Shown here: in pieces, positions 34,954 to 48,700 of the stretch
How positions within the stretch are numbered: position 1 is the stretch's first letter
How the letters are laid out: each line of letters starts with the position of its first letter
Translations under genes and position numbers: made by a program
Notes under the pieces: model-generated
The model's database searches: none
Told to the model about the DNA's origin: nothing
What the model saw: the letters and a program-made list of their open reading frames with translations, nothing else
Source: Chiua virens
Taxonomy: Eukaryota; Basidiomycota; Agaricomycetes; Boletales; Boletaceae
Direction of reading: 5' to 3'
Assembly (NCBI GenBank): GCA_019787685.1
Contig: JAHNUO010000002.1
Coordinates: 1,922,001 to 1,986,000, forward strand
Length of the DNA stretch: 64,000 bases

Positions 34954-35767
34954 ATGTTGCTCTACCAGGACATCCTAACCGGTGACGAGATGTTCTCCGA
35001 TGCCTACCCTGTGTCCGTTTTCTCGTTCATCGCCACCCAATCTATCCACTCACATACCCCAAAGCAAGCTCGTCGACGACATCGTTTACGAGGTCGACAG
35101 CTCACTGATCACGGTAAAGCCAGGCGCAGACGTAGACATCGGCACGTACAACCCTCGTGATCTATCTTTCGTACTCACACCTGCACAGGAGCAAACCCAT
35201 CCTCTGAGGAGCAAGACGAAGCTCTCGAGGAGGGTGCGACCCAAATCAACAACGTAGTCCACTCGTTCCGCCTTCAGACGACTAGCTTTGACAAGAAAAG
35301 CTATCTTACTTACCTCAAGGTACATCCATCCTCAGTGCACCCTCCCATTTCCGCCATCATCCCTCCTAGGGATATATGAAAGCAGTCAAAGTCGAGCTGG
35401 CGAAAACCAGTCCAGACAAGGTCGAGGCATTTGAAAAGGGCGCTTCTGCATACGCCAAGAAGATAGTTGCTAACTTCAAGGACTACGAATTCGTAAGATC
35501 CACCTTCATCTCCCCTTTCTTATTGATCTTGTATGTCGTTTAGTACAGCGGAGAAAGCATGAACCCCGATGGCTTAGTTGCACTGCTCAACTATCGCGTA
35601 AGTTTCTTGCATCTATCCTTCTCGACTCGAGCTCATGTTCATCTCGACGTCAGGAGGACGGTACCACCCGTGAGCTTTCCCGTACATCATCTTCATCCAT
35701 CAGTCTCATCTTGTCTCCAGCATACTTCACTTTCTGGAAGCATGGCCTCAAGGAGGTCAAACTTTAA
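34954..35767 (+). CDS. TMA19: Translationally controlled tumour protein homolog (TCTP/Tma19)
   Basis: A conserved ribosome-associated, stress-responsive protein of about 168 residues. It reads MLLYQDILTGDEMFSDAYPV, then KLVDDIVYEVDSSLITVKPG, GATQINNVVHSFRLQTTSFD, KKSYLTYLKGYMKAVKVEL, FVPG-like region replaced by [40 protein letters not shown] and FTFWKHGLKEVKL. The TCTP signature spans the SYLTYLKGYMK block. Six short introns occur, and one (35142-35188) needs a GC donor. The stop TAA is at 35765-35767, 112 bases from the convergent PDI stop. High expression is expected, as for other species' TCTP. Confidence 0.93.
35142..35188 (+). other. GC-AG intron in TCTP
   Basis: VDIGANPSSEEQDEALEEG is only in frame if the intron begins CG|GCACGT and ends CACAG at 35188. 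The GT at 35146 gives the wrong frame. Length 47 bases. Confidence 0.65.
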
Positions 35768-35879
35768 TACTTGTCTCAGGAATATTAAATATTAGGCTCT
35801 CGGATCAGAAGCATATTTGTGTAAAATCCAAGCTAGACAACCCTGTTTTGATCGTCTATACTACTACCGTCGTCATGGA

Positions 35880-37657
35880 TTATAGCTCATCATGCGTACC
35901 CTTGGGGGCCTCAAACACGGCTTGCTCATCAACTGGGGTCTCCGCAGCCACCTTGGGGTTCAAGTCGTTCTTTGCATGCGTCTCCACGAAAGCAATCAGA
36001 CTCTCCAACGCGCGGTCACCATCGTAGTCGATGAATTCACGCGACCCAGCTGGTTTGAATTTCAACGTTGGGAAGCCTCCGATGCGGAAAGGCACAGATG
36101 CAGGGAGGTCATTTTCCTGTCCCTCGAGTTTCGCACTATGAGAAAGTGAGCTCCTGAATAGGCCGATAGTTAATCTCTCTTACATGACGACCTGATCCTT
36201 CACGTTAGCAAAGTGATCGCCGAGAGAATCCCATGTGGGCTTCAAGCGCTTGCAGTGGCCACACCTTCACCAAGTAACGTAAGACACGTCATTCACAAAA
36301 CCCAAATCCGAGAACGTACCAAGTAGCGTAGAACTCAATGAAGACGTCTTTCGAGTCATCAAACACGATCTCGTCAAATTGTTGGCTGACGAGTGTAAAC
36401 ACACTCTCGTTCTGAGCCTCCGGGATCGGTTGGCTCTTCAGCTTAGGCTGGAGTTGGCCGTCAACGTACTCAGCGACCAACGCCGAAATGGCCTCCGGCT
36501 CGATAGCCTTGTCCTGGTCATAAGGATACTTGAGCTGCTTCTGAAGGTCTTGGATGACGAAACTCGGCCACTTGGGCTCAGCGAGGTTAAGCGCCTTTGC
36601 GTGATCGCCGAACTTGGTCGCGTCAATCCAGACAAAGTTAACTTTGCCACGGAATTGGGACGCAACAGGCTTGAGTGAGTCAATGTAGCTCTGACGGTTC
36701 TCGTCAGCTGGGTCAATGAATAGATAGGCCAAGGGTTTGGCGCTGGTAGCATAGAGGGCGTATGTGTCGCCATTGACTTCGCCAAGGAGAGGAATGGAAA
36801 GTTCTTGGATCCAGTCTTCAACATCCTTGAGGGTGGCAGCCTTGAGGGGATAGGGGTATTCCGTCTTGTGCTCATCGAAATTGCGATACACGACAATGGC
36901 TGGAGGTTCTACACCAACCATAGAAATTGCCTCTGGGTCGGTAGACAGGCCAAAGCGGTATTCTTCGCGGTGCTTTTGGGCGGCCGCACTGAACACCTCT
37001 GCAGGAGCATCGGTTTCGGAGGCGAGATAAGCAATGGCGACGATGTTGTCAGCATTTTGGAAGTCGGTGAGATTCGCAGCGGTGACTCGGGAAACTGCGG
37101 GCAGCGATTGCCTACATACACATTAGCCATACTGCATTCACGAGTAGAACTGGATGGACAAACTTGATCATGTAGCTCACAATGCCATCCGCCTTACGAG
37201 GACCATTGTAATCCGTTGGCTCACCACTGTGGAAGACCTTGAGGGTCCTGCGAACAAGTAAATACCCAATATGCACAAGCAAGGATAGCAACAGATACTT
37301 ACGGGTAACCCTGCACGTTGTGAGCCTGGCAAAGCTCAGCCTCATCGACACAGTCGACCTTGGCAAGCTTAATGTTGCTCTCTTTGAGAGTGGTGGCCGC
37401 CTCTTCGTAATGCGGGGCCAATGCCTTGCAGTGTCCACACCTGCGCCTTGGTTAGCACTGGGGACAACCGTATTGTGACCGACGTACCATGGTGCGAAGA
37501 ACTCGACGAGAATCAGGGACTCTGAGTTGACGACAGACTCGAAAGTGTCTTGGGTGACACTAATGACATCGGAGGCATTTTCAGTATCCGAGTCGGCAAT
37601 AACGAGGGACGCGAAAGCAACCGCAGAGGCCACCGAGACAAAGGAAGAGAGACGCAT
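35880..37657 (-). CDS. PDI1: Protein disulfide isomerase, ER-retained (PDI1)
   Basis: An ER oxidoreductase with a-b-b'-a' thioredoxin layout. The signal peptide is [20 protein letters not shown]. Both active sites read APWCGHC and ATWCGHC; each is split by an intron right after TG of the Trp codon, so unspliced translation hides them. The b and b' domains include [19 protein letters not shown] and [19 protein letters not shown]. The a' domain ends [20 protein letters not shown] and the protein ends THDEL, a fungal HDEL-type ER retention signal. ATG at 37655-37657 is chosen because upstream in-frame sequence lacks a signal peptide. The upstream region holds a TATA-like ataaaag and a TGACACGTATG site with an ACGT core that could serve a Hac1/XBP1-type factor, but that is only suggestive. 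Confidence 0.95.
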
Positions 37658-37902
37658 CGTTGGAGGACGCGAAAAGAGTGGTGGAAAGAAGGCTGAGGGA
37701 TAGAGCCCCCTTTTATGGAATCGAACCGCATACGTGTCACTCGGCCTATGCACATAGCCAGGGTCATGTACCGTAATTATTTGGCTCGGTCACTCAGCAG
37801 ATATTCAATGCCCTTTTTCTTGATGATCATCCGAGATTAAGTACGTAGATGCGTTAACGCCAAGTATGGTACTATTTCTGTCCAACGACAAACAACATGT
37901 CA

Positions 37903-39183
37903 TCAGATACTTGATAGATCAAAGTCAGAGCCACGTAGGCGACCTCCACCATAATGCCTTGCCTCAGGCGTAAAGTGTCGCGGTGGCGGAAAGTCTATCG
38001 TGGGAAAAATATGAGACCCAGCGGCAGGAGGAGGTGAAGGAACTGGAGAAATGGCGCGGTTATTGTTACATGTCACGAGAGGGAAAAATGTAAACGAGCT
38101 CACTCTTCCGGGTTGGGGGAGGGCGTCTTGTGCCGTTCGTTTGGTGGTTTGGTGAGCTCGTGGACGGTCGAGAAGGTGCTTCAGCAGGTACGGGAGTAGA
38201 AACGACGCGTGGCCGTTGAGAGGTTGGCGGAACGGGTCCAGTGGGGGCCAACAAATTCATTCGGGCAGGTGATGATCCAGGTGGCGGCGGCGGCGGCGGC
38301 AGCGTAGAGGTTTCAGTATCCGATACTGCCCTCATGTGAACGGGGAGAGCAGACGGTCCATTGGTGGTGAGTGCCTTACGGGTTGGAGGTGGGGGTGGCA
38401 CTCTGGACGGCATGGAGCCAGCGATAGAGCAGGGTCTAGCAGGAGGGGGCGGAGGTGCTTTTCGAGCGGGAAGAGTAGGGACTCCATTACCTGAACGCGC
38501 GGGTGGGGATGGCGGCACTCTCGCACCGGAAGATGATATCTCGGTAGCGAACACGCTGCGAGCTGCAGCAGATGTCGGGGGCCAGGCCGGAGGTGGGGCT
38601 GGTGGCGACGCAGCTCTGGGTGGGGGCGGGGGCCGACGAGGTGGTGCCAGCGCGATCGCAGGAGGAGAAGGTGTGACACGAGCTGGCGGCGGGGGAGCTC
38701 GTGCTGGGATAGAGGGTGCACGAGAAGGCAGTGCCGGTGCCGGCCTGCTGGGTGGTGCGGATGAGAGTGGAGGAGGAGCTGCCATCGATGGCTTCGGAGG
38801 GGTCATCCTAGAAGGTGGAGGTGGTGCACTCGGGACGGGTGAAGGGACAGCACGACCCGGCACCGCCGGTGGTTTGCCGAGTGTCGGGGGCTTGGCTAAG
38901 GATTGTGAGACGAGGGGTCGATTGATGATAACTGCAGATCAAACCTAGATTTCCTTGCCCTGCGGGTTTCAACTTGGGTATTCCACCTGCGAACAGGCCT
39001 CCCAGCTGAGGAGGTCCACCACTGGATGGTAGAACTGGCGCAGACATCGGGGCTCGTGATGCAGCACTAGCAGCACCTCCGCTGGGCTTGGAGTCGATCA
39101 TAGGCCCACTACGATCATTCGTTTCTGCCTTTTTCAACTTCTTTCCGCTCTGGATTTGCTTGAGGAGCTCGCTTCGAAGCCAT
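37903..39183 (-). CDS. VRP1: Verprolin / WIP-like actin regulator
   Basis: A proline-rich WH2 protein that binds monomeric actin and WASP at endocytic sites. A single WH2 motif (ELLKQIQSGKKLKKAETNDR, near 39120-39170) is followed by GGLFAGGIPKLKP. Then come about 260 residues of polyproline (many PPPPP and PxxP sites, such as PPPPPARP and LPPPPPPPG). The C-terminus is short and resembles the WASP-binding end (SPVPSPPPAAGSHIFPTIDF; DFPPPRHFTPEARHYGG). Two introns are inferred (about 38945 and 38060-38103). The start is unresolved: ATG 39183 (MASK) is one base out of frame with the WH2 motif, and no GT lies between them. Either there is an upstream exon I cannot find or a one-base indel. Confidence 0.8.
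38283..38300. repeat. GGC trinucleotide run in verprolin
   Basis: Six tandem GGC units (GCC on the coding strand) within the coding sequence for a polyproline stretch. Length may vary between strains. Confidence 0.7.
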
Positions 39184-39700
39184 GATTGAAGACGTGAGAT
39201 GAGAACTTTGACAAGACAAACTTGAAGTAGGCTGCGGGTAAACAGCGATAAATATAGCAAGGAGTCACTCTAAGTAGACTACTCTCATAGCATATGCTTC
39301 GGATCCATCGATTGTCTTAATGAAAGAGCATACAACGGCACGTCGGACGTACCAAGTTTACTAATATCAGCCAAAGGTTTCTTAGATTCCGAGTCAGACC
39401 TTTCCCAAGGGATTGTCAATAACCGAAGGTCTTTCGACAGTGGCCTATAACGCACCACAGGATCAGTGAAGCAATTCCGAGTCCAGTTGGGTCGTTAAGA
39501 GACCACTTGGGGAACTCGGAGATACAGCGCAGATACTTAACTTAAAGTGAGTATTGCTCAATTGGGTATGATAGAGAATGAGAAGTCTGTATAGATCACG
39601 TGAGATTCACGTGAATTTGTGCCAAATATTGAACCAAACAAGCTTTCGGGGTCAAGTGCATGCCTGAATTGGGTCTACCCCACTTTCACCACCTTCCACC
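39184..39700. other. Divergent intergenic region verprolin-TRA1
   Basis: About 520 bases between the uncertain verprolin start and TRA1. It holds both promoters, including a tandem E-box pair, and possibly a missing first verprolin exon. No other gene is seen. Confidence 0.5.
39597..39613. promoter_or_regulatory. Tandem CACGTG E-boxes upstream of TRA1
   Basis: Two CACGTG palindromes (39597-39602 and 39608-39613) with an 11-base centre spacing, about one helical turn, lie roughly 90 bases before the TRA1 start. The second sits in a perfect TTCACGTGAA. CACGTG binds bHLH factors such as Cbf1 or SREBP-type regulators in fungi. Function here is inference. Confidence 0.4.
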
Positions 39701-42700
39701 ATGGACAACATACCGCAGCTCGGTACTGCTGCGGACTTGGAGCTGCGTGCAGCTCGAATAGCGGATCCTGGTATTGGTAAAGCCTCTTCTTCTTTGTAGC
39801 CACATGTATTCATGATCTCTGTTTTGACCAGACCTCAAAACCAAGCATACAGTAGCATGCGAGCTCAGAGAAATGATCGACACCGTGAGGGATACAGATT
39901 CTGCGCGCGTATTTCCTCAGATGATCCCCGTTCTCCTCGAAATCCTTCGTTCCGGTGAGGCTGCGTACCACAAAGATTCGCTCGAATACCAGTTTCGGCG
40001 CGTTCTTCTCGAGGTCCTTCATCGAATCCCATATAATGACTCTGTTCGACCTCTTGCACTCTCCCTCCTCAGTGGTATGCTTCGTATCCTCCGAAGTGAT
40101 AACGAGGAGAATGGTGTCACGTCCTGCAAGATCATCATTGACTTGCTTCGCTCGTTCAGAGCTCTCACCGAGGAGCTTGTCTCCGAGTTCATGTCCATCC
40201 TTCAGGATGTCTTTCGCAACATAAGCGGTATGGTGCAAGAATTACTGACCGAGGACTCGGCCGTCTTAGATGCAAACGTCGTCATGCCGAGTATTCGCAG
40301 TTTCAAGGTTTTGGCAGAGATGGGCATGGTTGTCGTCACATTTTCTCAAAGTCACCGATCGATGGTGGCCACCCTGATACAAACAACTCTGGGCCTTAAT
40401 TTCGAAGTTTTGGCTCTAGAGTCTCCTGCCCAACGCAAGGCGCGTGAAGATTGTGAAGCTATGGGACAGTATTGGGCTGGCATGGCTCCTAATATCAAGA
40501 ACCCGCAAGCATATGCTGACTTTATTACCGCACAGATTAAGGTATGTACATACGTGATTTTCGTAGACTCTTCTCAATGTCTACTTCAGATGGTTTCGTA
40601 TGTGGCCTACATAATTCGTGGCTTTGGGGAACAGTTCGATTCATTTGGCGAGCGGCTTATTCTTTCCGCACTCCGACTTTTGCAGGACCTCCCTGCTAAT
40701 GGTATCCAGGCTCGCAAGGTACGCAAGTCTAAGTTTGCTAGACACAATACCCAAACAATATCCTAGGACCTTATGGTCGTCTTACGACACCTCATAGGCA
40801 CTCCCCATCGCAAGGCACTTCTGCCCCAGATCGATAAACTATTTAATGAGAGGATTCTACTCGGCAATGGTGTTGGCAGCCAGGAGACCCTTCGGTAAGG
40901 GAATGAAACTCTGTAGCAGCCTGGATACCACTAACATGCATATCGTAGTCCGTCCACGTATGCCGCCATTGCTGATCTTGTTCACCATGTGCGCACTGAA
41001 CTTTCAGCTGATCAACTTGCGCGCGTCTCGAAACTTTATTCCACCCTCATCCATAATCCCTATTTAGGGAACAACCTGCACACCCTATTCGCAAAGATGA
41101 TGTTCGGTCTCATCGAGAACATTACCACCAAAGACACTTCTCAGGGCGCATCTCGCATCCTTAGTGCCATGTTCGAGACTTGCGTCGACAGAGTAGATGC
41201 GATGACGAATGTACTCGATGATGCATTTGAGCGCTTGGAGAGGGCGAAGGCCGGGGATGAGGCACTACCTCCAGTTTTGCAGATCGAGAGAGCGCGTCCC
41301 GTAGCCGCTGCTGCGTACGCCGTGGAGAAGCCCGAGGACGTGATTCACGGTGAGTGACAACCTTCTTCCAACAAGTCAAGCTTATCATACTCCAGAGTGT
41401 CGGCCACTATTCCGTACGCTTTTGCACGGTTTTCGAGTTTGCCTTGTTGGCTTGAAGAAATGTGACGGGCCAATTCCTGATGGGACAATCATATTCCGTC
41501 TATTCAGCAGCTGCATCAAGTGCATGGTGTTGTTCGATGTGGAGCCCAAGGAAGCACAAGAAGTGATGGATTGGTTTAGTTCAGTGTTACTTGAAGTGAA
41601 TTTACACGTCTTTCAAGAAGTGTGGACCCACAAGGTGGAACTATTCTTTCAAGCTGCACAAAAACGACCTTCTCTTCTCCACATTTGTCAAATACTTTTC
41701 CAGCGAGACACTGTCTCCCCAACTCTGGTTGCTATCGTACTCCGGTTTCTCATCGACCGTCTCCCGCTTCTCGGCGAATATGATGATCAGACGGCCGTAG
41801 TAACTATCCGGTTTTTCAAATTGGCTTTCGGCGCGGTCATTCAGATTCCTGGTCCTAACGAGCCAATACTAGCATCTCATCTTGCGAAGCTCATCATGGA
41901 CTGTTTCCCTCTGGCTGCCAAAGCTACCAAGCCAACCAATTATTTCCACTTGCTCAGGGGCCTCTTTCGCGCTATTGGTGGTGGCGGCGGGAAATTTGAG
42001 CTTTTGTATAAAGAAGTTCTACCCCTCCTTCCCGAGATGCTAGAGAGCTTGAATCGTCAGCTGCTTGCATCCGAAGGGTACAGTAGGGATATGATAGTGG
42101 AGCTTTGCCTCACTGTCCCGCTGCGTCTCACCCATCTCCTTCCACACCTCTCGTACCTTATGCACCCGCTCGCGCTAGCTTTGCGTGGAACACCAGAACT
42201 TGTGTCACAAGGTCTACGCACACTCGAACTCTGTATCGACAATTTAACACCAGATTTCCTGGATCCTACTCTCAGCACTGTTTTGCGCGAACTGATGGAA
42301 GCTCTTCATACTCATCTCAAGCCACTTCCAGCTAATCACCATCACGCTCATACGACAATACGCATCCTCGGAAAGCTGGGCGGGCGAAACCGGCGCTTGT
42401 TGAGCAAGGAACCATTGTTGGAATACAAGCCTTTCTCCGAGCCTGCGAGGCTTGCGTTCTCCTTCGGTGGAGCAAGTGAGAAAGTAGAGTTAAATGCAAT
42501 GTCAAGTCTCGCAGCGCGCACCATGATGAAAGCGGGACCTCCTCATCGGGTATACGCCTATACATTCCTCGAGACCTGCGTCACGTTCCTTATGTACGAG
42601 GTTCGTCGTCGTTTTTCCTTCTTTTCGCGCGCGTATTAAACCTCCAATAGAACACTCACAACGAAAATCAAGCCTGCCGTATTTATTAGATGCCTCGAGG

Positions 42701-45700
42701 CAATTTTCGATGCCTTTCATGCACCCGAGCTAAAGGAAGATGCACATAAGTTCATTCGGGAACTTTCCAGGGCTATCTTTGCAATGGAGATGCGTAAGAA
42801 TGCCACCAAGGAGCTCGGTCTCAAGAGATATCCCAGCTCGCTGCTTGCATCTTATCTCGAGGCTTTACCCCGTGCTCTCACGCGCGAAAAGCAAGAGGAC
42901 GCCCGGCTGGGACAAGATTTGGTTGCTCTTATCATCAACGACCTGATCACCATGGGCAGGGAAACAGCTGCCCCTAACGAGATAGTTCCCATGCTCCATC
43001 AAATCACGAGTCGTTTCAGTGCTATTTGTCTGGATGATTCATGGGTTCGCAAGAGTGCGGGATGTAGTGGCATCCGAATCCTGACTTCCATTCCAGAGTT
43101 CGGAGTGAAGTGGATACAGGATCGCGAGGTCGACTTCGTTCGCACTCTTCTTCACATTCTGAAGGACCTTCCTTATGATCTTCCTCGTGACGTTGGTGAT
43201 GTAGTCGATGTCCTGAAGAGGGTTCTGCGGGTGGGGAACGCGGAGGCTGAGGCATCTGCCGATGTCCCTGTTGCTTCCCGAACCAAGCTTGTCCATCTCA
43301 TCGGGATTTTCTTCTCCGAACTTTCAAGCCCAAATCCCGTAGTGCGGCATGCAGTGCAAACATGCATCGAATTACTCGTTGAACTTACCGGAAAATCTGC
43401 TCATGATCTTCTGCTACCCCATCGGGATCGCATGCTCACCGCAATCTACACGAAGCCATTGCGTGCACTGTCTTTCTCTATCCAGATCGGCATGATTGAC
43501 GCCGTGCGGTTTTGTATCAGCCTTGAACCACCACTTCCAGAGCTTAACGACGAGCTACTCAGACTTTTGCACGAAACTCTCGCACTGGCCGATGCAGACG
43601 ACCTGAACATTGGGCGAGTCAATCTTCGTCAAGGCGGGTTGGAAGTAATTAAGCTGCGGGTGGCTTGTATCAAGTTATTGACTGCTTCCATGCCTATGAC
43701 TGATTTCTTCGCAAAGCAACACCAAACCCGGCAGAGGTAAGGTGAAATTTGAGGTACGTTGGCTTGTTGATTGACACGTTCACTCTAGGGTCACGAGCGT
43801 ATACTTTAAGTCGCTTTACTCGCCCTCGCAAGAAGTCAAGGAGGTAGCACATGAAGGACTTCGGATGGTGCTCACACATCAGAGCCGCCTTCCGAAAGAA
43901 CTCTTACAAACTGGCTTACGACCCATCTTGATGAATCTCGCTGATCCAAAGCGACTTTCAGTTTCGGGGCTAGAGGGTCTGGCTCGCCTACTGGAGCTTC
44001 TTATCAACTACTTCAAGGTCGAGATCGGCCATAAACTTCTCGATCATTTTCGGATCGTCGCAGATCCTCAGCTGCTCCAAGCCTCGTCTCGCCTACCACT
44101 TCCCGAAAATGAAGGCATTACCAAGCTCGTGCGTTTAGCGAACATTTTCCACCTTCTCCCCTCTGCTGCGAATATATTTTTGGAGAACCTCGTGAACGCA
44201 ATTGTTCAAACGGAAGCGCAGATGCAATTTTCTGGCCAAAGTCCCTTCTCCGAGCCTCTTGGCAAGTACCTCGATCGGTATCCCGGCGAGGCTCTCGACT
44301 TCTTCTTCCGTCATCTACATCTCCCGCGTCACCTCAGAACATTCCGGAACATCCTACTGGCCAAGCTGGCTCCTAACGTGGAGCGAGAGCTGGCTTCGAG
44401 GACGCAATCACTAGTCGCTCACTATTTCAAAAGCGGTGACCAGACCTCACTGTTACCTGGATTACAGCTCTTGGATGACCTTGCAGAGCTCCAGCCAGGT
44501 TGGGTGTCCGAGAACAGTGATGCAATTGATGCTGTTATCGAGATCTGGAGATCAGAGCCGTTGCAGTCGGAGCAAGCGGATGCTATGGTTCCAGAAGCTA
44601 TCCACAGACACTCAATTACGTTGTCGTTGTTCCAAAAGGTTCTCGAGAAGATACCAAGGATCGATCTGTTATTCGAGATCGTTGTGATCTATACTCGCAA
44701 TCTACCTATGGATCTCACACGCTTAACGCAGTTCCTCTACCACCACGTCGCCTTGAACGAGGATCTATTTTACCGTCGGAACGTCCTGGCTCGTTTTATC
44801 ATGTGGTTTGAAGACCAGTCGGCATCCTGGGAAACCAAGACCTTTTTCCTGCGTTTTATTGTCACGCCTACTATTCTCATCCAAGCAGATAAACCCAACA
44901 AAAGTGGCCTGCTTGACGCGGATTTCATATCTGCCGTTCATCGAACCATCTGGCAGCCTATGATCGACGATACTATGTTCGCAGAGGCCGACGATATGTT
45001 CAAGATCGAACTTTTACATTTAACCACTGTTCTAGTCCATCGTTTTCCGGAGCTACTCGAGGACGTCAAGAAGGATATCATTCGCTGCGCATGGCATTAC
45101 ATTACTTCCGACGACGCAGTTGTCAAACAAACCGCATACCTCCTCGCTGCTCGTTTCTTTGAGGCATTTGATACACCACAAAAGTTCATCCTTCGTGCTT
45201 GGACTGGCTTGCTTCGTCCTCCACACACAGAGGGCAAACTACTCATCAAGCAAGCTCTGGATATACTTGCTCCCGTGCTTCCTAGGTCTGGAGCCGATGA
45301 AATAGGTTACCCTCAATGGGCGAAGACGACTCGAAGACTGCTCGCAGAAGAGGGCAACGGTTTCCAGCAGATCATTATGATTTACCAACTCCTAGTTCGA
45401 CAGCCCCACCTTTTCTACCCGGTTCGGGCCTTGTTCATTCCCCACATGGTGAATTCTTTGAATAAACTTGGCCTCTCCGGAACAGCGTCAGGAGAATCCC
45501 GTATCTTGTCTATCGACATCTCACAGGTCATTTTCGACTGGGAACAAAACTGTCAGGACACCGAAACTCAGTCAGTCGGGACTCCGTGGATTACTCCTTT
45601 ATCTTTCCGAGAGAGTATCGTGAGCTTCCTTGTTCGCCTGGCGACTGCGACTTTGGAACCCCAGGTTAGAGCTGTACTTGTTCCCCGAGCGCTGGCGTTA

Positions 45701-48700
45701 TTGCAACAGATGGTTGCATCCGCGGGTTGGTCTGACGTGACCGTAAAGTTGAATTATTTCTCGAGGGCACTAGAGCAGGTAACGCCTTACAGCTACTATA
45801 TTTTAACCCCCTATCTGACAACTCCTGGAAGATTGATCTAGATTCAGAGCCACAACTCAACCAGGCCCTCAGCGCAGCCAAAGTATTGCAGGTCGTGGCT
45901 ACCGACAAGGATGACGACTGGTACACTGTGAACGCTACCATTCTACAGTCTCTCGTGCGCAAAGGTTTAGTAACAGACGAACCTGGACTTCACGACGCTT
46001 TACATCCCATCTTTGAGCGCTTGCTACGCCTCTTCCCTCTCCCAGATAGAGACGAAAAGCAAGATGAGATGTCCGAGTTTCACAACTTTGTGTATTCGGC
46101 GATCGAAGATGGCCTAGCAAACACGAATGCACTGCGAGGCACCCTTCTCATGTTGAAATCGGTGGTGCAGGTCTCCTCGGATCGGGTCCAATCTTTCTCC
46201 GCATCCCTTCTACGCCTCTTCACCAAACTTGCCAAGGACCACGTCAATTCGACCGCCAATGTGAATGAGCCCGAGAAGTCTGAAAAGAATGAAAAGGCTG
46301 ACAACGGAGTTCGACTTATCATGTCCATCATCGAGATATGCAAAGCCACCTTAGCGTATCTTGGGGAGCAGCGCAAAGCCTTCTTGGGTGCATTCACGGC
46401 GCTCGCGGAGAAATCCAAGAATTTACCACTTTGTCGGTACATGCTCGATGTTACGCGGGAGTGGGCATTAGCTAAAAATGAAGCCTACCCTACGATCAAG
46501 GACAAGCTGAATGTCTTGCAGAAGATGGCAGGCTTCGAGACCCGGGGGGATCCACTTTTCCAAGAGTATTTGGAGTTGATCTACGAGATCTACACCGAGC
46601 CATCCTTGCGCAGGAGTGACCTGACGTCCCGACTAGAGCAATGCTTCCTGCTCGGGTGTCGCGCACGAGACGTAAATATCAGGGAGCGCTTTATGGACCT
46701 GTTGGACGCAAGTGTTCCCCGCTCTCCATCCAGTCGTCTTGCCTACATCCTTGCAGTCCAAAATTGGGAGCCCCTTGCAGATCACAACTGGATTGCCGTC
46801 GCACTGCATCTTCTTCTTGGCTCTGTGGACATTGACGTGCCAATTATGCCAGAAAGAAAATTCACTCTCGAGCACGGTACAGGATATCTTACTACTCGTC
46901 ACAAGGCTTCGTCGATTGTGCGCCCGATGCAGCGTCTTATGTTCCTCGATCCACTCGCCGCTCACGACATGTGGATTTCCGCCTTTTCCGCTGCTTGGAA
47001 ATGTCTTTCCAGAAGGGAGCAGGCGGATATGACGCTTCACATGATCAACCTCCTTAGCAAAGACTATCACATCAAACAGGCGGAGATGCGTCCAAACGCA
47101 ATCCAAACTCTACTCAGTGGCATCCTTGCTTGCACTCCCCCGATGATTTTGCCACCTCACCTCGTGAAATACTTATGCAAAACGTACGGCACGTGGCATG
47201 TTGGGTTGGAAATCCTCGAACACTCACTCGATTATGTTCGAGACGATGATGCCGGTCTGCGCGACACTGTTTATGATTCGTTGGCCGACCTCTACGCTGA
47301 ATTGGCAGAGGAAGATATGTTCCACGGGCTGTGGCGTCGTCGTTGCCTCCACATGGAAACAAACATTGGTCTCGCGTACGAACAGCACGGTATGTGGGAG
47401 CAGGCAGAAAGCTCGTACGAACTGGCCCAGACTAGGTCCAAGTCGGGTGCGATCGCCTTTTCCGAGACGGAGTACTTCCTTTGGGAGGACCACTGGATGC
47501 TTGCGGCCGAGAAGCTCCAGCAGTGGGATACGCTCTACGAGTTGGCCAGGAGCGAAGGCAATCAGGAGCTTATGCTGGAGAGCGCTTGGAGGATCAAAGA
47601 CTGGACGGAACACCGGGAGAATCTCGAAGATCAGATTAACCAACTGCCCGATATTGCCACTCCCCGTAGGCGGGTCTTCGAGGCATTCATCGCCCTCTTG
47701 AAGCTCCCGGCGGCTTTGGACAAAAACACGGAATTCACCAAGATCCTCGAGGACGCAATGCAGCTCTCCCTTCGGAAATGGGTAGGACTACCGCCACAGC
47801 TGTCCGTCGCCCACGTTCCCTTGTTACAGCACTTCCAGCAGTTCGTAGAACTCCAAGAAGCCGTCCAAATCTTCGGTTCTCTCTCGACCACGACCGCCCA
47901 AAACTTGGAGAAGAAGTCGTCCGACTTGAAGATGGTTCTCCAGGCTTGGCGAGAGCGTTTACCTAACCTCCATGATGATATCAGTATCTGGAGCGACCTG
48001 GTGGCATGGCGGCAAAACGTTTTCAACGCAATCAACAAGGCGTATATTCCCCTCATTTCCACTAACAACAACCAGAACGGCAACGCCGCTTCGACTAACG
48101 TCAATACCGCTGGTTATCGGGGCTATCATGAAACCGCCTGGATCATCAACCGTTTTGCTCATGTCGCCAGAAAGCATGACCTGCTGGATGTCTGTTTCAG
48201 CTCCTTGAACAAGATCTATACACTTCCCAACATCGAGATATCCGAAGCCTTCCTCAAACTTCGGGAGCAAGCCCGCTGCCACTACCAGAAACCGAATGAC
48301 CTACCAGCCGGTCTAGAGGTCATCAACAATACCAACCTAATGTACTTCTCCAATGCTCAAAAAGCGGAGTTCTTCACGTTGAAGGGGATGTTCCATGCCA
48401 GAAGTGGGCGTACTGAAGAAGCGAATCACGCCTTCGGGCAGGCTGTTCAGATGGACATGTCCCAAGCAAAAGCATGGGCAGAGTGGGGTCGCTTCAACGA
48501 TCGAATGTTCAAGGAGATTCCCAATGATATGTCGTACGCTGCCAATGCGGTCAGCTGCTACCTCCAGGCTGCGGGACAATACAAGAACGGCAAAAGTCGC
48601 CCACTACTCACTCGAGTTCTTTGGCTGCTCAGTGTCGACGACGGGAACTTTACGATCTCTCGAGCATTCGATACCTACAAAGGAGAGGCGGCATTTTGGT

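Noticed and set aside
37705..37760. tRNA-like GGTTCGATTCC in the PDI upstream region
   Set aside because: The flanks do not pair as a T arm or acceptor stem; it is part of the PDI promoter.
38361..38948. Long glycine-rich open frame on the plus strand
   Set aside because: It is the antisense of the proline-rich verprolin coding sequence; GC-rich codons keep the opposite frame open.
42600..42660. Frame break in TRA1 around the intron after FLMYE
   Set aside because: Using the GT two codons earlier (CTTAT|GTACGAG) restores TFLITLTTKIKPAVFIR, so splicing explains it.
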